This document shows, one piece after another, positions 48,201 through 59,636 of a stretch of 64,000 nt of DNA (positions are counted from its first letter, which is position 1; each line of letters begins with the position of its first letter). The translations under genes were made by a program, and so were the position numbers. The stretch is taken from NCBI RefSeq assembly GCF_003255815.1, contig NC_037669.1, positions 123,386,042-123,450,041 of the forward strand, written 5' to 3'. The stretch is from Theropithecus gelada (lineage: Eukaryota > Chordata > Mammalia > Primates > Cercopithecidae). Below the pieces are notes generated by a model. It saw only the letters and a list, made by a program, of their open reading frames with translations. It did no database searches and had not been told where the DNA came from.

Positions 48201-49850
48201 TTCGGTGTCTTTTCAGCTTGTATTCTTGGTATTTATCACAGTGCCTGGCACCTTGTAGTGCTTATTCAATAGTTACATGTTGACAGCTTGAAGTGAAGAC
48301 ATATTACTTTGAGTCTAAAGTACCAAAGAAACTTGAGTGAAACCTTTTATGATGCCTGAGTTAGATTTAGCTGGCCTACTTTTTGAGATCTTTTAGCACT
48401 TTGTTTCATTTCCATTATTGAATTTAACACAATCTGACTTGGATACCAGAGCATTGTATATGTATATTTTGTTTTTCATTAGATTCTGATTGCTTGAAGG
48501 TAAAAATTATTTGTTGAATTTATTTTTGTGTTTCCCAAGACCTAGAAAATATTAATGTATTAAATACATGTTGAATACAATATATGAAACCATATAATTA
48601 TCAACTAAATGATAGGATTCATCAGGTTAGGGGCAATGTCTTTCTGGAATTATGCCATATATCTACCAGGTCCCCAATAACTTGTAGTTAAATAAGAGAA
48701 TCTTTATCAAATATATATATGAAACAAGTATCAGATATTTTATCATTACAGACTTCTATGAGAGGTTTTATAATGTAAAAGCAAGTGAAAAAATGTCTTT
48801 AGAGTCACAGTTGATTATGTACAGCCATCATCAATGCTAAGACTACCTGGCCTCTTCTAAAAACAGTTTATCTTTCTATTTTTGTTTTGTTTGCATTATG
48901 TTATAATGAAGCTTATCATGCTGTCTTTCTGTTAGTCTAAACCTATTTCACTTTAATAAATGCACCATGATCTCAGTCTTTATGTCCTTACAACAAACAA
49001 CAATGCATTCCGCCACCAGGGCAAGCCTCTGCTTTACTGCCATCAAATTCTTGTGGATATTTTATAGGACTGGGGCTAAGTTAGAAAAAATGAAAACACA
49101 TTTATGTTTTCAAGAGCTTTTGATTGAAACATGTTTTGGTCAATGAATTGCTGAATTAGAAGATCTGTAGACAAAGCAATTTAGATCTACAAAATTTTCT
49201 GCAAAAATGATCTGAAACTTCATTTCTTTTTTGGAAATCTTCTCTACTGCTACTTTCCAGTGATGATTAAAGAGTTCAGTTGTATTTTGCTTTGAACTCC
49301 TAAACTGATTCTCTTGAGATGGCATTCACTGGCGCTGAGGCCCTGCTGAGGGCAAGTAACTTGGTCATTTGGAGAGGAACCACCATGCGGAGTAAAAAAG
49401 ATTTTCAAAGCCTATGTCAAACCTCTCTGCTGGAGATTGACATTCAGCCTGTGAGCCTAATTCAGTTTTTTCATTACTCCTAACTATTCTCCCCTAGGCC
49501 ACTAATCCTGATTTGGTCAGAGGAAGCAAATCAGTCTGTGACTTTATCCTTTGTTTGAGGTTCTGCTTTTTCTCAGAACCTGGCTTCTATATTGTAGACC
49601 TATGGTTGGTAAGAATATAATCAGACTTTTGTGTGGAATGACTACATCTTACCCATTTGTCTTCTTTTCTTTTTTCCACACTGTTCCCCACCCCGACTTC
49701 CATCTATCCATCCAGAAACCAAGCATTTTCATTTAAAGTACACCAGTAAATGGATTAATGCCATCCTATAAAAATTACAAATGATGAGGAAGCATGTAGT
49801 GCAAAAAGTAAATATTCCTTATGATCATTTCACCTTCAAATCAATTTCTT
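48201..49850. other. No recognisable feature
   Basis: AT-rich intronic sequence. I see no gene, clear repeat or structured element. Short ORFs on both strands lack any domain signature. Confidence 0.6.
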
Positions 49851-49869
49851 TCCCAAGGAATAGCTATTA

Positions 49870-52070
49870 ACCACCCTTGATGTATATCTTCTTATATTGT
49901 TTTGCTATATACTTAATATGTTATACTTAATAATATATAATATCATTATAATAAAATACAACTTTAATATGTTATTGTATATTATCCTATGAGTGTGAAC
50001 AAATACAGGGTAGTATTTATTATTAGTTTTTATGTAAACGGTATCATATGACACATATTTTTCACAATTTGCTTTTTCCTAAACGGTATCGCTTGAAGAT
50101 CTTTATAGATAGACACATAGATATACATATATCTGCATATTTTGGCTATATAATAATTCATGGTATGGATGGCCATAATTTAACTACTTAATCACTTATT
50201 GATTGAAAGAAATATTGTTTCTAAGTTTTTTACCTTTGTTAGCCATGATACACACACACACGCGCACACACACACACGCGTGCACACACACACCCCTTTA
50301 AGACCTCTTACGGTTTTTTTTTTTTTTTTGGTAATAAGTTTCTAGAAGTTATGCTACTATTAGATGTCAAAGGCTTTCCATAAATATTGCCTATTACAGT
50401 GAAGAAATGTACCCATAGGCATGCTCATCAGAGGTATAGGAAAGTGCTTGTTTTCCCATACTCTTGTCAACAGTGAAAATGGGTTCATTTTTGTGTGTGA
50501 ACCTGATGAGCAAAAACTAGGGTGAATTTCTTTTACAAATATTTATTGGCCATTTATATTTATTGATTTTTGTGCAATATTTGATCATGCCATTTATCCA
50601 AAGAAACTATTTCTTAGACTCAATTTTATACATATTTAAAACTTTTAAATGAAAAAAACAAAGTTTGAAAATTTATGCTTTAAAGAGACAAAATATTTGC
50701 AATGTGTATAACAAAGAAAAGACAACAAAAAATTTTAAGCTATTTCAATCAAGAAAAAGTCAAGACTTTTTAAAAAATGAGTCTAAGGAATGGTTTTCTT
50801 TATGGCTTTAAATTTTGTGTCTAGCTTAGACACAAAATATCTTCCACATCTCCTATTTGTAAGTTATTATAAAAATATTATTTATTTTCTGCTAATACTT
50901 TTTCTATTGTTGATTTTTTTTTTTGCATTTAACTTTATAGTTCATTTTTGTGTAGTTTTTTTCTACAAATGGTTGCCTAAGGTTATTTTTTGAATAATCT
51001 GTCTCTCCTACTGGTTTGAAATGCCATTGTTATCATCATCTGAATTACTATATATACATGAATTTGTTTGTATATGCTTTATTCTTTCCATTAATTTACT
51101 TATCTTTTCCTATGCTAATATACCATGGTTTAACCATTCTATCTTTATTGTGTATTTTGATGCCGGGTAGGGTAATTCCTACTTATTGTTTTTCTTTTTC
51201 CATTTGAACTATCCTCTGACATACTATCCTTCCAAGTAAATTTTAGGATCAATACCAATGTCCCATTCCCATGAAAAGCGCTATCAGTATTTGGATTGAA
51301 ATTTCATTGAGTTTGGTAATGCTTGACATCTTTAAAACATTGAGAAAGAGCTCTCAATATTTCTCTGTTTATTCAGTCTTCACTAAATTCCGTAAAAATT
51401 GCATGCTTTAGTTTACATCCCATTCTATGTTCAGATTTGTTTCTCTGTATTTTAGGAGGCATTCTTATCATATTCTTGACTTTCTTGAGATTGTTTCTAA
51501 TGGAGAGGAGGCCACTTTCTATATTACTCATACATTGGGTTTTAATTTCAACTAACTTTTTTCTAAAAGGTTTTTTTGAACTCTCTTGTAATTTTGGATA
51601 GTCTCTTGTTGCTTGTTCATTTAGGGGATCCTGACTTTTAACTCTTTAATGTTATACCTAATTATTTTACATTCTTGCTTATAATGAGAATATCTGGAGT
51701 TCTTTGTGTTCTTAATTTGAATATTTGCTATTCTGGTGATTCTTCCTCATAGTGACTAGTTTCCCTTTATGTTTGGTTATCTTTCTTGTTCCCTCATTTT
51801 TTACTGTTACTAATGTATAGTTATTCTGAGGAACTAAACTGAAGATGCTTTCTTCCAGAGAAGATTTGTGTTTGTTTCTGTAGGGTATAAATGTGCAAAA
51901 CTACTGTCTTGAGGCTACTACATTCTACATCTCAGTTGCCCAGTTTAAGAGTCTCACTGCAATGGCTATATCTTGCTGGTGGACCAAGGCTTAGGCTTCT
52001 GGTTGTAGTTCTTTCCTTTATGTCTACCGTTACTGTCCCCATTTTAAGTTTGTTTCTTTTTCCCTTGTTT
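49870..52070 (-). mobile_element. Old L1ME/HAL1-like LINE, antisense
   Basis: Plus-strand text such as 'taattcatggtatggatgg', 'tcatgccatttatcc', 'gatgccgggtagggtaattcc' and 'cattgagtttggtaatgc' is the antisense of the L1 ORF2 C-terminal half at high divergence. A CA/CG microsatellite interrupts it. Confidence 0.55.
50253..50294. repeat. (CA)n with CGCG interruptions
   Basis: Alternating purine-pyrimidine run including 'acgcgc' and 'acgcgtgc', favourable for Z-DNA. Confidence 0.92.
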
Positions 52071-52139
52071 TGTTTTTGGACCCATGGAAATGCTTCTTAC
52101 TTCCTGAAGGTCCAGCAAGGCAACAGAAAGTATGTTTTA

Positions 52140-52141
<2 letters not shown>

Positions 52142-52172
<31 letters not shown>
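52142..52172. repeat. (GT)n microsatellite at an Alu tail
   Basis: About 15 GT units between the left TSD and the antisense Alu fragment, where the A-tail complement should be. Confidence 0.93.
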
Positions 52173-52174
<2 letters not shown>

Positions 52175-52175
52175 A

Positions 52176-52293
52176 AATAGAGACAGGGTCTTTGTATGTT
52201 GTCCAGGCTGGTCTCAAATTCCTGGCATCAAACGATTTTTCCCACCTCAGTCTCCCAAAGTGCTGATTCCAGATGTGGCCACCACAGCCAGCC
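52176..52293 (-). mobile_element. Alu monomer, antisense, with TSD
   Basis: Single-arm Alu text from 'agagacagggtctttg' to 'ccacagccagcc'. The TSD tatgttttatt at 52131-52141 and 52300-52310 encloses both the Alu and the GT repeat. Confidence 0.85.
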
Positions 52294-52610
52294 AAAAATT
52301 ATGTTTTATTCAGAACTGTATTTCTTTGAAGCAGGAAGACCCCTTACAAAAACCTAGTTTTTAATGATAATTGAATCAGAATTCTCATGTTGTAGCTGCT
52401 TTTGATTTTTTTTTAAGTTGTTAGTATAAGTATTGAGTAAAAAAAGAATGTAAATTTAAAGTGTTTTAATTTGTAAATTAAAAGAGGAGCTGTCATCTTT
52501 GAAAGTTAAAAGACATTTTAAAGGCAAAGAAAAATTCTGTTAAGATTTTAATTTTATGTGAATAATGATAATTGCAAAGAATCAACCTGAGATTTATAAA
52601 TTCTCCAAAT

Positions 52611-52920
52611 GGGCTGGGCACAGTGGCTCAAGCCTGTAATCCCAGCACTTTGGGAGGCCGAGACGGGCAAATCACGAGGTCAGGAGATTGAGACCATCCT
52701 GGCTAACCCGGTGAAACCCCGTCTCTACTAAAAAATACAAAAAACTAGCCGGGCCAGGTGGCGGGCACCTGTAGTCCCAGCTACTCCAGAGGCTGAGGCA
52801 GGAGAATGGCGTAAACCCGGGAGGCAGAGCTTGCAGTGAGCTGAGATCTGGCCACTGCACTCCAGCCTGGGTGACAGAGCGAGACTCCACTTCAAAAAAA
52901 AAAAAAAAAAAAAAAAAAAA
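52611..52920 (+). mobile_element. Young AluY with cercopithecid-type variants
   Basis: Full-length sense Alu with a 30-base A-tail and perfect TSD ttctccaaat (52601-52610 and 52921-52930, extendable into the flanking A bases). The segments 'aaaaactagccgggccaggt' and 'gagatctggccactgcac' carry variants I recall from Old World monkey AluY subfamilies, in place of the general AluY 'gagatcgcgccactgc'. Few mutations otherwise. Confidence 0.9.
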
Positions 52921-53003
52921 TTCTCCAAATGAACTTCTGTCCTAAAAAAGGAACACACCTTAAATGAAATGTTGGCATTAGTTAAATTTATTGTAAATTT
53001 GTT

Positions 53004-53020
53004 TCTCTCTCTCTCTCTGT

Positions 53021-53052
<32 letters not shown>
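53004..53052. repeat. (CT)n(GT)n microsatellite at an Alu tail
   Basis: CT units followed by about 13 GT units, between the left TSD and the antisense Alu. Confidence 0.93.
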
Positions 53053-53056
<4 letters not shown>

Positions 53057-53335
53057 TTTTGAGACGAAGTCTCGCTTTGTTGCCCAGGCTGGAGTGCAGT
53101 GACCTTGGCTCACTTCAACCTCTGCTTCTCAGGCTCAAGCAATTCTCCTGCCTCAGCCTCCCATGTAGCTGGGATTACAGGCCTGCACCACCATGCCCAG
53201 CTACTTTTTTGTAGTTTTAGTAGAGACGTGATTTCACCATGTTGGCCAGGAAGGTCAACTCCTGACCTCAAGTGGTCTGCCTGCCTCGGCCTCCTACAGT
53301 GCTGGTATTACAGGCGTGAGCTACTGTGCCCAGCC
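53057..53335 (-). mobile_element. AluS-like element, antisense, with TSD
   Basis: TSD attgtaaatttg (52990-53001) and attgcaaatttg (53337-53348) differ at one base and enclose the microsatellite too. Small internal deletions are present. Confidence 0.92.
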
Positions 53336-53520
53336 AATTGCAAATTTGAACTGGGAAATCAATGAGATTTCTGCCCAACAATTCAGAGTTGTTAGAAAAC
53401 GTTTTGCCTCTTTTAAGGTCAATGAAAAAATAAACAGACACATAATGGAAATTCGAGTCTTAGAGCTGTGTGTCTTCTCTCATTTCTGTTGAAGAGAACT
53501 AAAAAAATAGAAGATAATGG

Positions 53521-53972
53521 TTTTCACTCGTGTCCCTGTGAAGAGACCACAAAACAGCCTTTGTGTGAGCAATAAAGCTTTCTAATCACCTGAGTGCAGG
53601 CGGACTGAGTCTGAAAAGAGAGACAGCGAAGGGAGATGAGGGTAGGGCCGTTTTATAAGATTTAGGTGGGTAGTGGAAAATTATAGTCAAAGGGTGTTGT
53701 TCTCTGGTAGGCAGGGGCAGGGGTCACAAGGTGCTCAGTGGGGGAGTTTTTGAGCCAGGATGAGCCAGGAGAAGGGATTTCACAAGGTAGTGTCATCAGT
53801 TAAGGCAGAGACCAGCCATTTTCACTTCTTTTGTGGTGGAATGTCATCAGTTAAGGCAAGAACATGCCATTTTCACTTCTTTTGTGATTCTTCAATTACT
53901 TCAGGCCATCTGGATGTATACATACAGGTCACAGGGGATATGATGGCTTAGCTTGGGCTCAGAGGCCTGACA
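53521..53972 (-). repeat. HERV-H 3' LTR (LTR7 type)
   Basis: About 452 bp. On its own strand it starts TGTCAGGCCTCTGAGCCCAA. A U3 block of about 47 bp, read on the plus strand from 'gtcatcagttaaggcag', occurs twice here. The promoter TATA text 'cttataaaac' is present. The left edge is uncertain by a few bases. Confidence 0.93.
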
Positions 53973-53985
53973 TTCCTGTCTTCTT
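53973..53985 (-). other. HERV-H polypurine tract
   Basis: The minus strand reads agaagacaggaa immediately before the 3' LTR start, the plus-strand DNA primer site used in reverse transcription. Confidence 0.75.
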
Positions 53986-54780
53986 ATATTAATAAGAAAA
54001 ATAAAACAAAATTGTGTTGAAGTGTTGGGAAGGTGAACATTTTGGGGGGTGGTGTGGAAAGATAATGGGTGATGTTTCTCAGGGCTGCTTCAAGTGGGAT
54101 TAGGGGCGGCATGGGAACCTAGAGTGGGAGGAGTCAAGTTGAAGGAGAATTTTGTGGTAAGAGGTGATATTGTGGGGTTGTTAAAAGGAGCATTTGTCGT
54201 ATAGAATGATTGGTGATGGCCTGGAAATAGTTTTGGATGAATTGAGAAACTAAACGGAAGACGCAAGGTCTGAATAAGAGAAGGAGTAAAACAGATGTTA
54301 AAGGACTAAGAATTGGGAGGACCCAGGACATCCCATTAGAGAGTGCCCAAGGGGGTTCAGCATAATTACTTGCTTGGTTGGCAAGTTTAGGCTGTATCCT
54401 TGAGTTTTTTTATGTTGTCATATACCAGGCCAGATTGATTTAGGTAAAAACAACACTCTTCATTTAAAAATACGCAGAGTCCTTTTTTTTTTTTTTTTTT
54501 TTAAGCAGTGAGTAAGTCGAGGCCTCGGCAATTTTTGAGGAAAGAGAAATACCAAGCTAGCAATTGTTTGTTAAAGAAGGATTAGAAATGGCTAGGAGAG
54601 AGTGACTGAGATTGATAGTGTGGTGGAGATAGCTGGGGAGAGGTAGAGGTTGGCATAAGAACAGGAACGAGAATAAGAGTAAGTATAAAAGTAAAGAATA
54701 GGACTTCATCAGGGTGAACGTATTGGAGTGTGCTCTATCACTTAAGATCTTCTATCCACTTAAAGAGAGACTTAAGTGTG
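53986..54780 (-). other. HERV-H 3' internal remnant without env
   Basis: C-rich text on the minus strand between pol and the 3' LTR, matching the non-coding 3' end of HERV-H. A T22 tract (54481-54502) interrupts it. No open frame above about 65 codons and no env motif seen. Confidence 0.7.
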
Positions 54781-57700
54781 GCAGTTTGAGGTAAAACCAG
54801 GCGCTACTGAATACCAAGACTCTGAGAAACTGCTTGAGTGATTTGACTAGTAAAGGCCAGTCCGTTATCGGACTGTATAGAGGTGGGAAGGCCAAACCAA
54901 GGAATTATGTCTGACAGAAGGGAAGAAATGACCATGGTGGCCTTCTCAGATACTTTGGGAAAGGCCTCTACCCATCCAGTCAAAGTGTCTGCCCAGACCA
55001 AGAAGTATTTTAGTTTCCTGACTCGGGGCATGTGAGTAAAATTAATTTGCTAGTCCTGGGCATGGGCGAATCCCCGAACTTGATGCGTAGGGAAGGGAGG
55101 GGGCCTGAACAATCCCTGAGGGGTAGTAGAATAGCAGATGGAACACTGAGAATGATTTCCTTAAGGATAGATTTCCACGATGGAAAGGAAATGAGAGGTT
55201 CTAAGAGGTGGGCTAGAGGTTTGTAACCTACATGGAAGAGGTTATGAAATGATGACAGAAAAGAATGGGCCTGTGAGGCTGGAAGGAGATATTTTCGTTG
55301 GTCCAAGAGCCATTTGCCTTGTGTGGAAAGAGACTGATAGGTGGAAGTTTCAGTGGGGGAGTAAGTAGGAGTGGCCAGATGAGAAGGAGAAAAACTGCCG
55401 TGAGGGATAGAAGTTGGAATGCTAGCTGCTTTTTTAGCTACCTTATCAGCATAAGTGTTGTCCTGAGTGATGGCATCTGATGCCTTTTGATTGCCCTTGC
55501 AGTGAATGACTCCAGCTTCCTTTGGAAGTAAAGTGGCCTTGAGAAGCATTTTTATTAAAGAGGCATTAATAATGGAGGACCCTTGCATAGCGAGGACATT
55601 TCTTTCTGCCAATACAACAGCATTGTGGTGCAGGATATGGAAGGCATATGTAGAGTGTAGATCCTAAATATTGACATGTAGTCCATTTGCGAGAGCGAGG
55701 GTTTGAGTTAAGGCAATGAGTTGGGCTTGCTGAGAGGTAGTGGAGGCAGTGGAGCAGAGGTAGTGGTGCAGAGTGGTAGCCTCAATGATAGGTGTGGAAG
55801 ATACTATAGCATAGCCTGCCTTTGCTGGTGAGTGGTGATTAGGCCTGGTGAAACTGCCATCAATAAACCAAATGTGATCAGGGTGAGGATCAGGAAAGAA
55901 GGAAATATGGGGAAATGGAGTGAATATCAGGTGGATCACAGAGACACAGTCATGGGGGTCGGGTGTGGTATCTGGAATAATGTGGGAGGCCAGATTGAAG
56001 TCCGGGCCAGGAACAATGGTAATTGTGGGAGACTCAACAAAGGGTGAGTATAGCTGAAGGAGCTGGGGAGCAGAAAGCATATGCATCAGGTGTGAGGAAG
56101 AAAATAGATTTTGGAAGTTATGAGAGCTGTAGAGAGTGAGTTGAGCATAGTTTGTGATTTTGAGGGCCTCTAAAAGTATTAGGGTGGCAGCAGCCGCTGC
56201 ATGGAGACATGATGGCCAGCCTAAAACAGTAAGGTCAAGTTGTTTGGACGAAAAGGCTACAGGACACGGTCCCGGTCCTTGTATAAGAATTCCGATTGCA
56301 CAACCCTGCACTTCAGCTGTGTGTAATGAAAAGGGTTGAGATGAGTCAGGGAGAACTAGTGTGGGAGCAGTCTCTAAAGTTATCTTCAAGGAACAAAAAG
56401 AGGAGTGGGGAAAGGATTTAGGATCTATGGGGTCAGCTAGATTTCCTTTTGTGAGTTTATATAATGGTTTTGTTAGGATGGCAAAACCAGGTATCTAAAG
56501 GTAAAAGTACCCAACCATGCCTAGGACGGAAAGGATTTGTCGTTTTGTAGAAGGTGTTGGGGTTTGAGAGATCAGTCGGACAGGATCAGCAAGGAGACCA
56601 TGTGTGTTTTTATGAAGAATTATGCCTAGGTAGGTAATGGATGGAGAATAAATTTGAGCTTTGGAGAGGGATACCCAATATCATTTAGAGAATAAATGTT
56701 GAAGGAGCAGGAGGGTGTCTTGTTGGGAAGATTCAAAGGAGGGGCTATGAAGTAGAAGGTCATCAATATATTGAATAAGGTGAGAAGTGGAGGGGTGGAA
56801 AGAAAGTAAATCATGAGAAAGAGCTTGGCTGAAGTAATAAGGGCTGTCCCTGAAGGCTTGCAGCAGCACAGCCCAGGTAAGTTGCTGGGACTGCTGGGCG
56901 TCAGGGTCAGTCCAGGTAAAAGCAAAGAGAGGCTGGGATGAGGGGTGCAGGGGAATAGTGAAAAAAGCATCTTTAAGATCAAGAACAGAATAGTGAGTTG
57001 TGGAGGAAGGTATTGAGGACAAAAGAGTGAACGGGTTGGGCACTACAGGGTAGATAGGGAAAACAATTTGGTTGCTAAGGCACAGATCCTGAACTAACCT
57101 GTAAGACTTGTCTGGTTTTTGGACAGGTAAAATGGGGTAATTGTAAGGAGAGTTTATAGGTTTTAGAAACCCATGCTGTAGCAGGCGAGTGATAACAGGC
57201 TTTAATCCCTTTAAAGCCTGTTGTGGGATGGGATATTTTCGTTGAGCGGGGTAAGGGTGATTAGGTTTTAATGGGATAGTAATGGGCATGTTATCGGTTG
57301 CCAGGGAGGGTGTAGAGATGTCCCATACTTGCAGGTTAAGGTCGGGGGATACGAGAGGAAGATGCAAAGGAAACTTTGGGTTGGAAAGAAGGGCTGCAAT
57401 GAGACATGGCTGTAGTCCAGGAATAGTCAGGGAAGCAGATAATGTTAAAATGTCTTAACCTAATAAGGGAGCTGGGCAGGTGGGGATAACTAAAAAGGAG
57501 TGTATAAAAGAATATTGTCCAAGTTGGCATGAGAGCTGGGGAGTTTTAAGAGGTTTAGAAGCCTGGCCATCAATACCACAGCAGTTATGGAGGCAAGGGA
57601 AACAGGCCCTTGAAAAGAAGGTAATGTGGAGTAGGTAGCCTCCATATTGATTAAGAAGGGGACAGACTTACCTTCTACCGTAAGTGTTACCTAAAGAGTC
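54780..57700 (-). pseudogene. HERV-H pol remnant (protease, RT, RNase H, integrase)
   Basis: Read on the minus strand. Protease near 57640, with the active-site region reading LINMEA instead of an Asp-Thr/Ser-Gly triad. Reverse transcriptase in the open stretch 57367-56681 (228 residues) with 'VLDLKDAFF' at about 128-136 and 'YIDD' at 200-203, ending in a stop. RNase H in 56389-55664 (241 residues) with 'WFIDGSF'. Integrase in 55612-55010 (His-His-Cys-Cys N-terminal region, partly recognisable) and 55031-54804 (core with 'WADTLTG' and 'SDNGLAF'), then an abrupt end. Several stops and frameshifts separate these parts. Inactive. Confidence 0.9.
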
Positions 57701-57769
57701 TGTGATGGTCCAGGAAGCTTCTGAGGCATTTGGGCAGAGTCAGCCTTCAGCTGCTAAGCCTAGAAGATC

Positions 57770-59102
57770 TGGGAAGGAGTCAGTCAGAGCCTTGGGCAAG
57801 TTGGACAGTCTAATTTCCAGTGGGGTCCTGCACAGATGGGACATGGCTTAGGAGGAATCCTGGGCTCTGGGCATTCCTTGACCTAGTGGCCAAATTTCTG
57901 GCACTTGAAGTAAGATCCTAGGGGAGGAGGTCCTGAAGGAAAACCTGACCACTGTGGCTTAGGTGTGTTGAAGTTCTTGTGTGCTGGAGATGTCCTGGCA
58001 TTTCTCTCACAATGGAGGCAAGGAATTGCAACTCAGAAATATGTTGCTACCTGGCTGCCTCTACTCTATTATTGTACACCTTGAAGGTGGGGTTAATTAA
58101 GTCCTGTTGTGGGGCTTAAGGGCCGAAATCTAATTTTTGGAGCTTTTTTCTAGTGTCAGGAGCTGACTGGGTGATAAAATACATATTGAGGATTAGATGG
58201 CCTTCTGGCCTCTCTGGGTCTAGGGCGGTAAAGCGTCTAAGTGTTGTTACCAAATGGGCCATGAACTGGGTTGAGTTTTTATATTTGATGAAAAAGAGCC
58301 TAAACGCTAACTGATTTGGCAGAGGTCTGATAAAGAAAAAGGAGCATTAACCTTGGCTATGCCTTCAGCTCCAGCCACCTCTTTAAGAGGAAATTGCTGG
58401 CCAAGTGAGTTTTTATATTTGACGAAAAAGAGCCTAAACACTAACTGATTTGGGAGAGGTCGAATAAAGAAAAAAGGAGCATTAACCTTGACTATGCCTT
58501 TAGCTCCAGACACCTTTTTAAGAGGAAATTGCTGGGCAGGTGGGGGAGGGCTAGTCGCGGAGGGAAACTGTAAGCCGGACAGAGGGGGTGTGAGGAGGGG
58601 AGGTGATAAAAAGATTATAGGGTGGGGGGGCGGAGGCTGAGGAAGAATTGGGACCTGCCTTGGCCTGGCAAGGAGCAGCTTGGGGAGGAGGGTAGAGGTC
58701 AGATGGGTTTGTAGAAAAGGAAGATTGGAAAGTCTCCGCGATGCTTGGGATTGGGAGTGAGGGGACAGGCGGGAGGGAAAGAAGGAGGATTTGGGAGGAA
58801 TCGCATTGGGAACAGAGACTAGGGAGGGAACGAAGTGTGGGAAATGCCTGAATGTAAGGCACCTCAGACCAGTTGCCCATTTTTTGACAAAAATTATCTA
58901 GGTCTTGTAGGATGGAGAAATCGAAAGTGCCATTTTCTGGCCATTTAGAGCCACTGTCAAGTTTGTATTGGGGCCAAGCGGTGTTGCAGAAGAAAAAATG
59001 GCATTTAGGTTTTAGGTCAGGTGAGAGTTGAAGAGGTTTTAAGTTTTTGATAACACAGGCTAAGGGAGAAGAGGGAGGAATGGAGGGTAGAGGGTTGCCC
59101 AT
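57770..59102 (-). pseudogene. HERV-H gag remnant
   Basis: The minus-strand ATG at 59102 starts 'MGNPLPS', compatible with an N-myristoylation signal; the open stretch runs to 58551. It contains 'APPPYN', a PPPY late-domain motif of the kind that recruits Nedd4-type ligases. The capsid part is disrupted by a 134-bp tandem duplication (58273-58540). The nucleocapsid end has two zinc knuckles: the distal one (57805-57843) is intact as CX2CX3HX4C, the proximal one near 57880-57900 has lost a Cys and contains a stop. Non-functional. Confidence 0.85.
58273..58540. repeat. 134-bp tandem duplication inside HERV-H gag
   Basis: Copies at 58273-58406 and 58407-58540 begin with 'gagtttttatatttga' and end near 'aaattgctgg'. 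I count about 11 substitutions and one 1-bp indel between them. 134 is not a multiple of three, so it breaks the gag frame. Confidence 0.93.
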
Positions 59103-59618
59103 AGTGAAGGAGGCAAGCCCAGAGAAAAGAGAGAGTAGAGACACAGAGAGAAGGGATGGGAGGTGCTTGCCCCCCAGAGAAGTGGTGCTTGCTGCTAAGG
59201 GTGAAAGACCAAGGCAGGTGTCCCCGCATGATCAGACACCTCTGAAATGTGGGTGAATAATGAAGCAGGCGTCCCTTGATTAACACCAAAGAAAGACTGT
59301 CTTCCCGAGCCCATGACTGGCGCTGGAGTTTTGAGTTCACCGATAAAACGCTACTCCTCTGTCTCTACCAGAAAAGGAAAGGAATTGAAATGTAGAGAAG
59401 GGAGAGATTGAAGGATGGTGCCAGGATTGAAAGGAGAAAGAGGTTGAGAGATAGTGAGAGAGGTTGGAGAAGAGAGTAAAGAGGCCGCTTACCTGGTTTT
59501 AAATTGGTGAGACGTTCCTTGGGCTGGTTGGTCTGAGGACCAGAGATCTTAGGAGGATCTTTCTTATGGAGCAAACAGCAAGAGGACAGGGGCTTGATCT
59601 CTCAAGGGAGGTCCCCCA

Positions 59619-59636
59619 ATCCGAGTCATGGCACCA
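59619..59636 (-). other. HERV-H primer-binding site (tRNA-His type)
   Basis: The minus strand reads TGGTGCCATGACTCGGAT directly after the 5' LTR. It matches the histidine-tRNA 3' end that gives HERV-H its name, with one apparent mismatch (CATG where CGTG is usual). Confidence 0.9.

Noticed and set aside
51891..52364. 157-codon plus ORF
   Set aside because: It runs through antisense L1, a GT microsatellite (poly-Val/Cys) and an Alu fragment.
58307..58513. 68-codon ORF with an internally repeated sequence as a novel repeat protein
   Set aside because: It is the tandem-duplicated gag fragment of HERV-H, out of frame with the rest.
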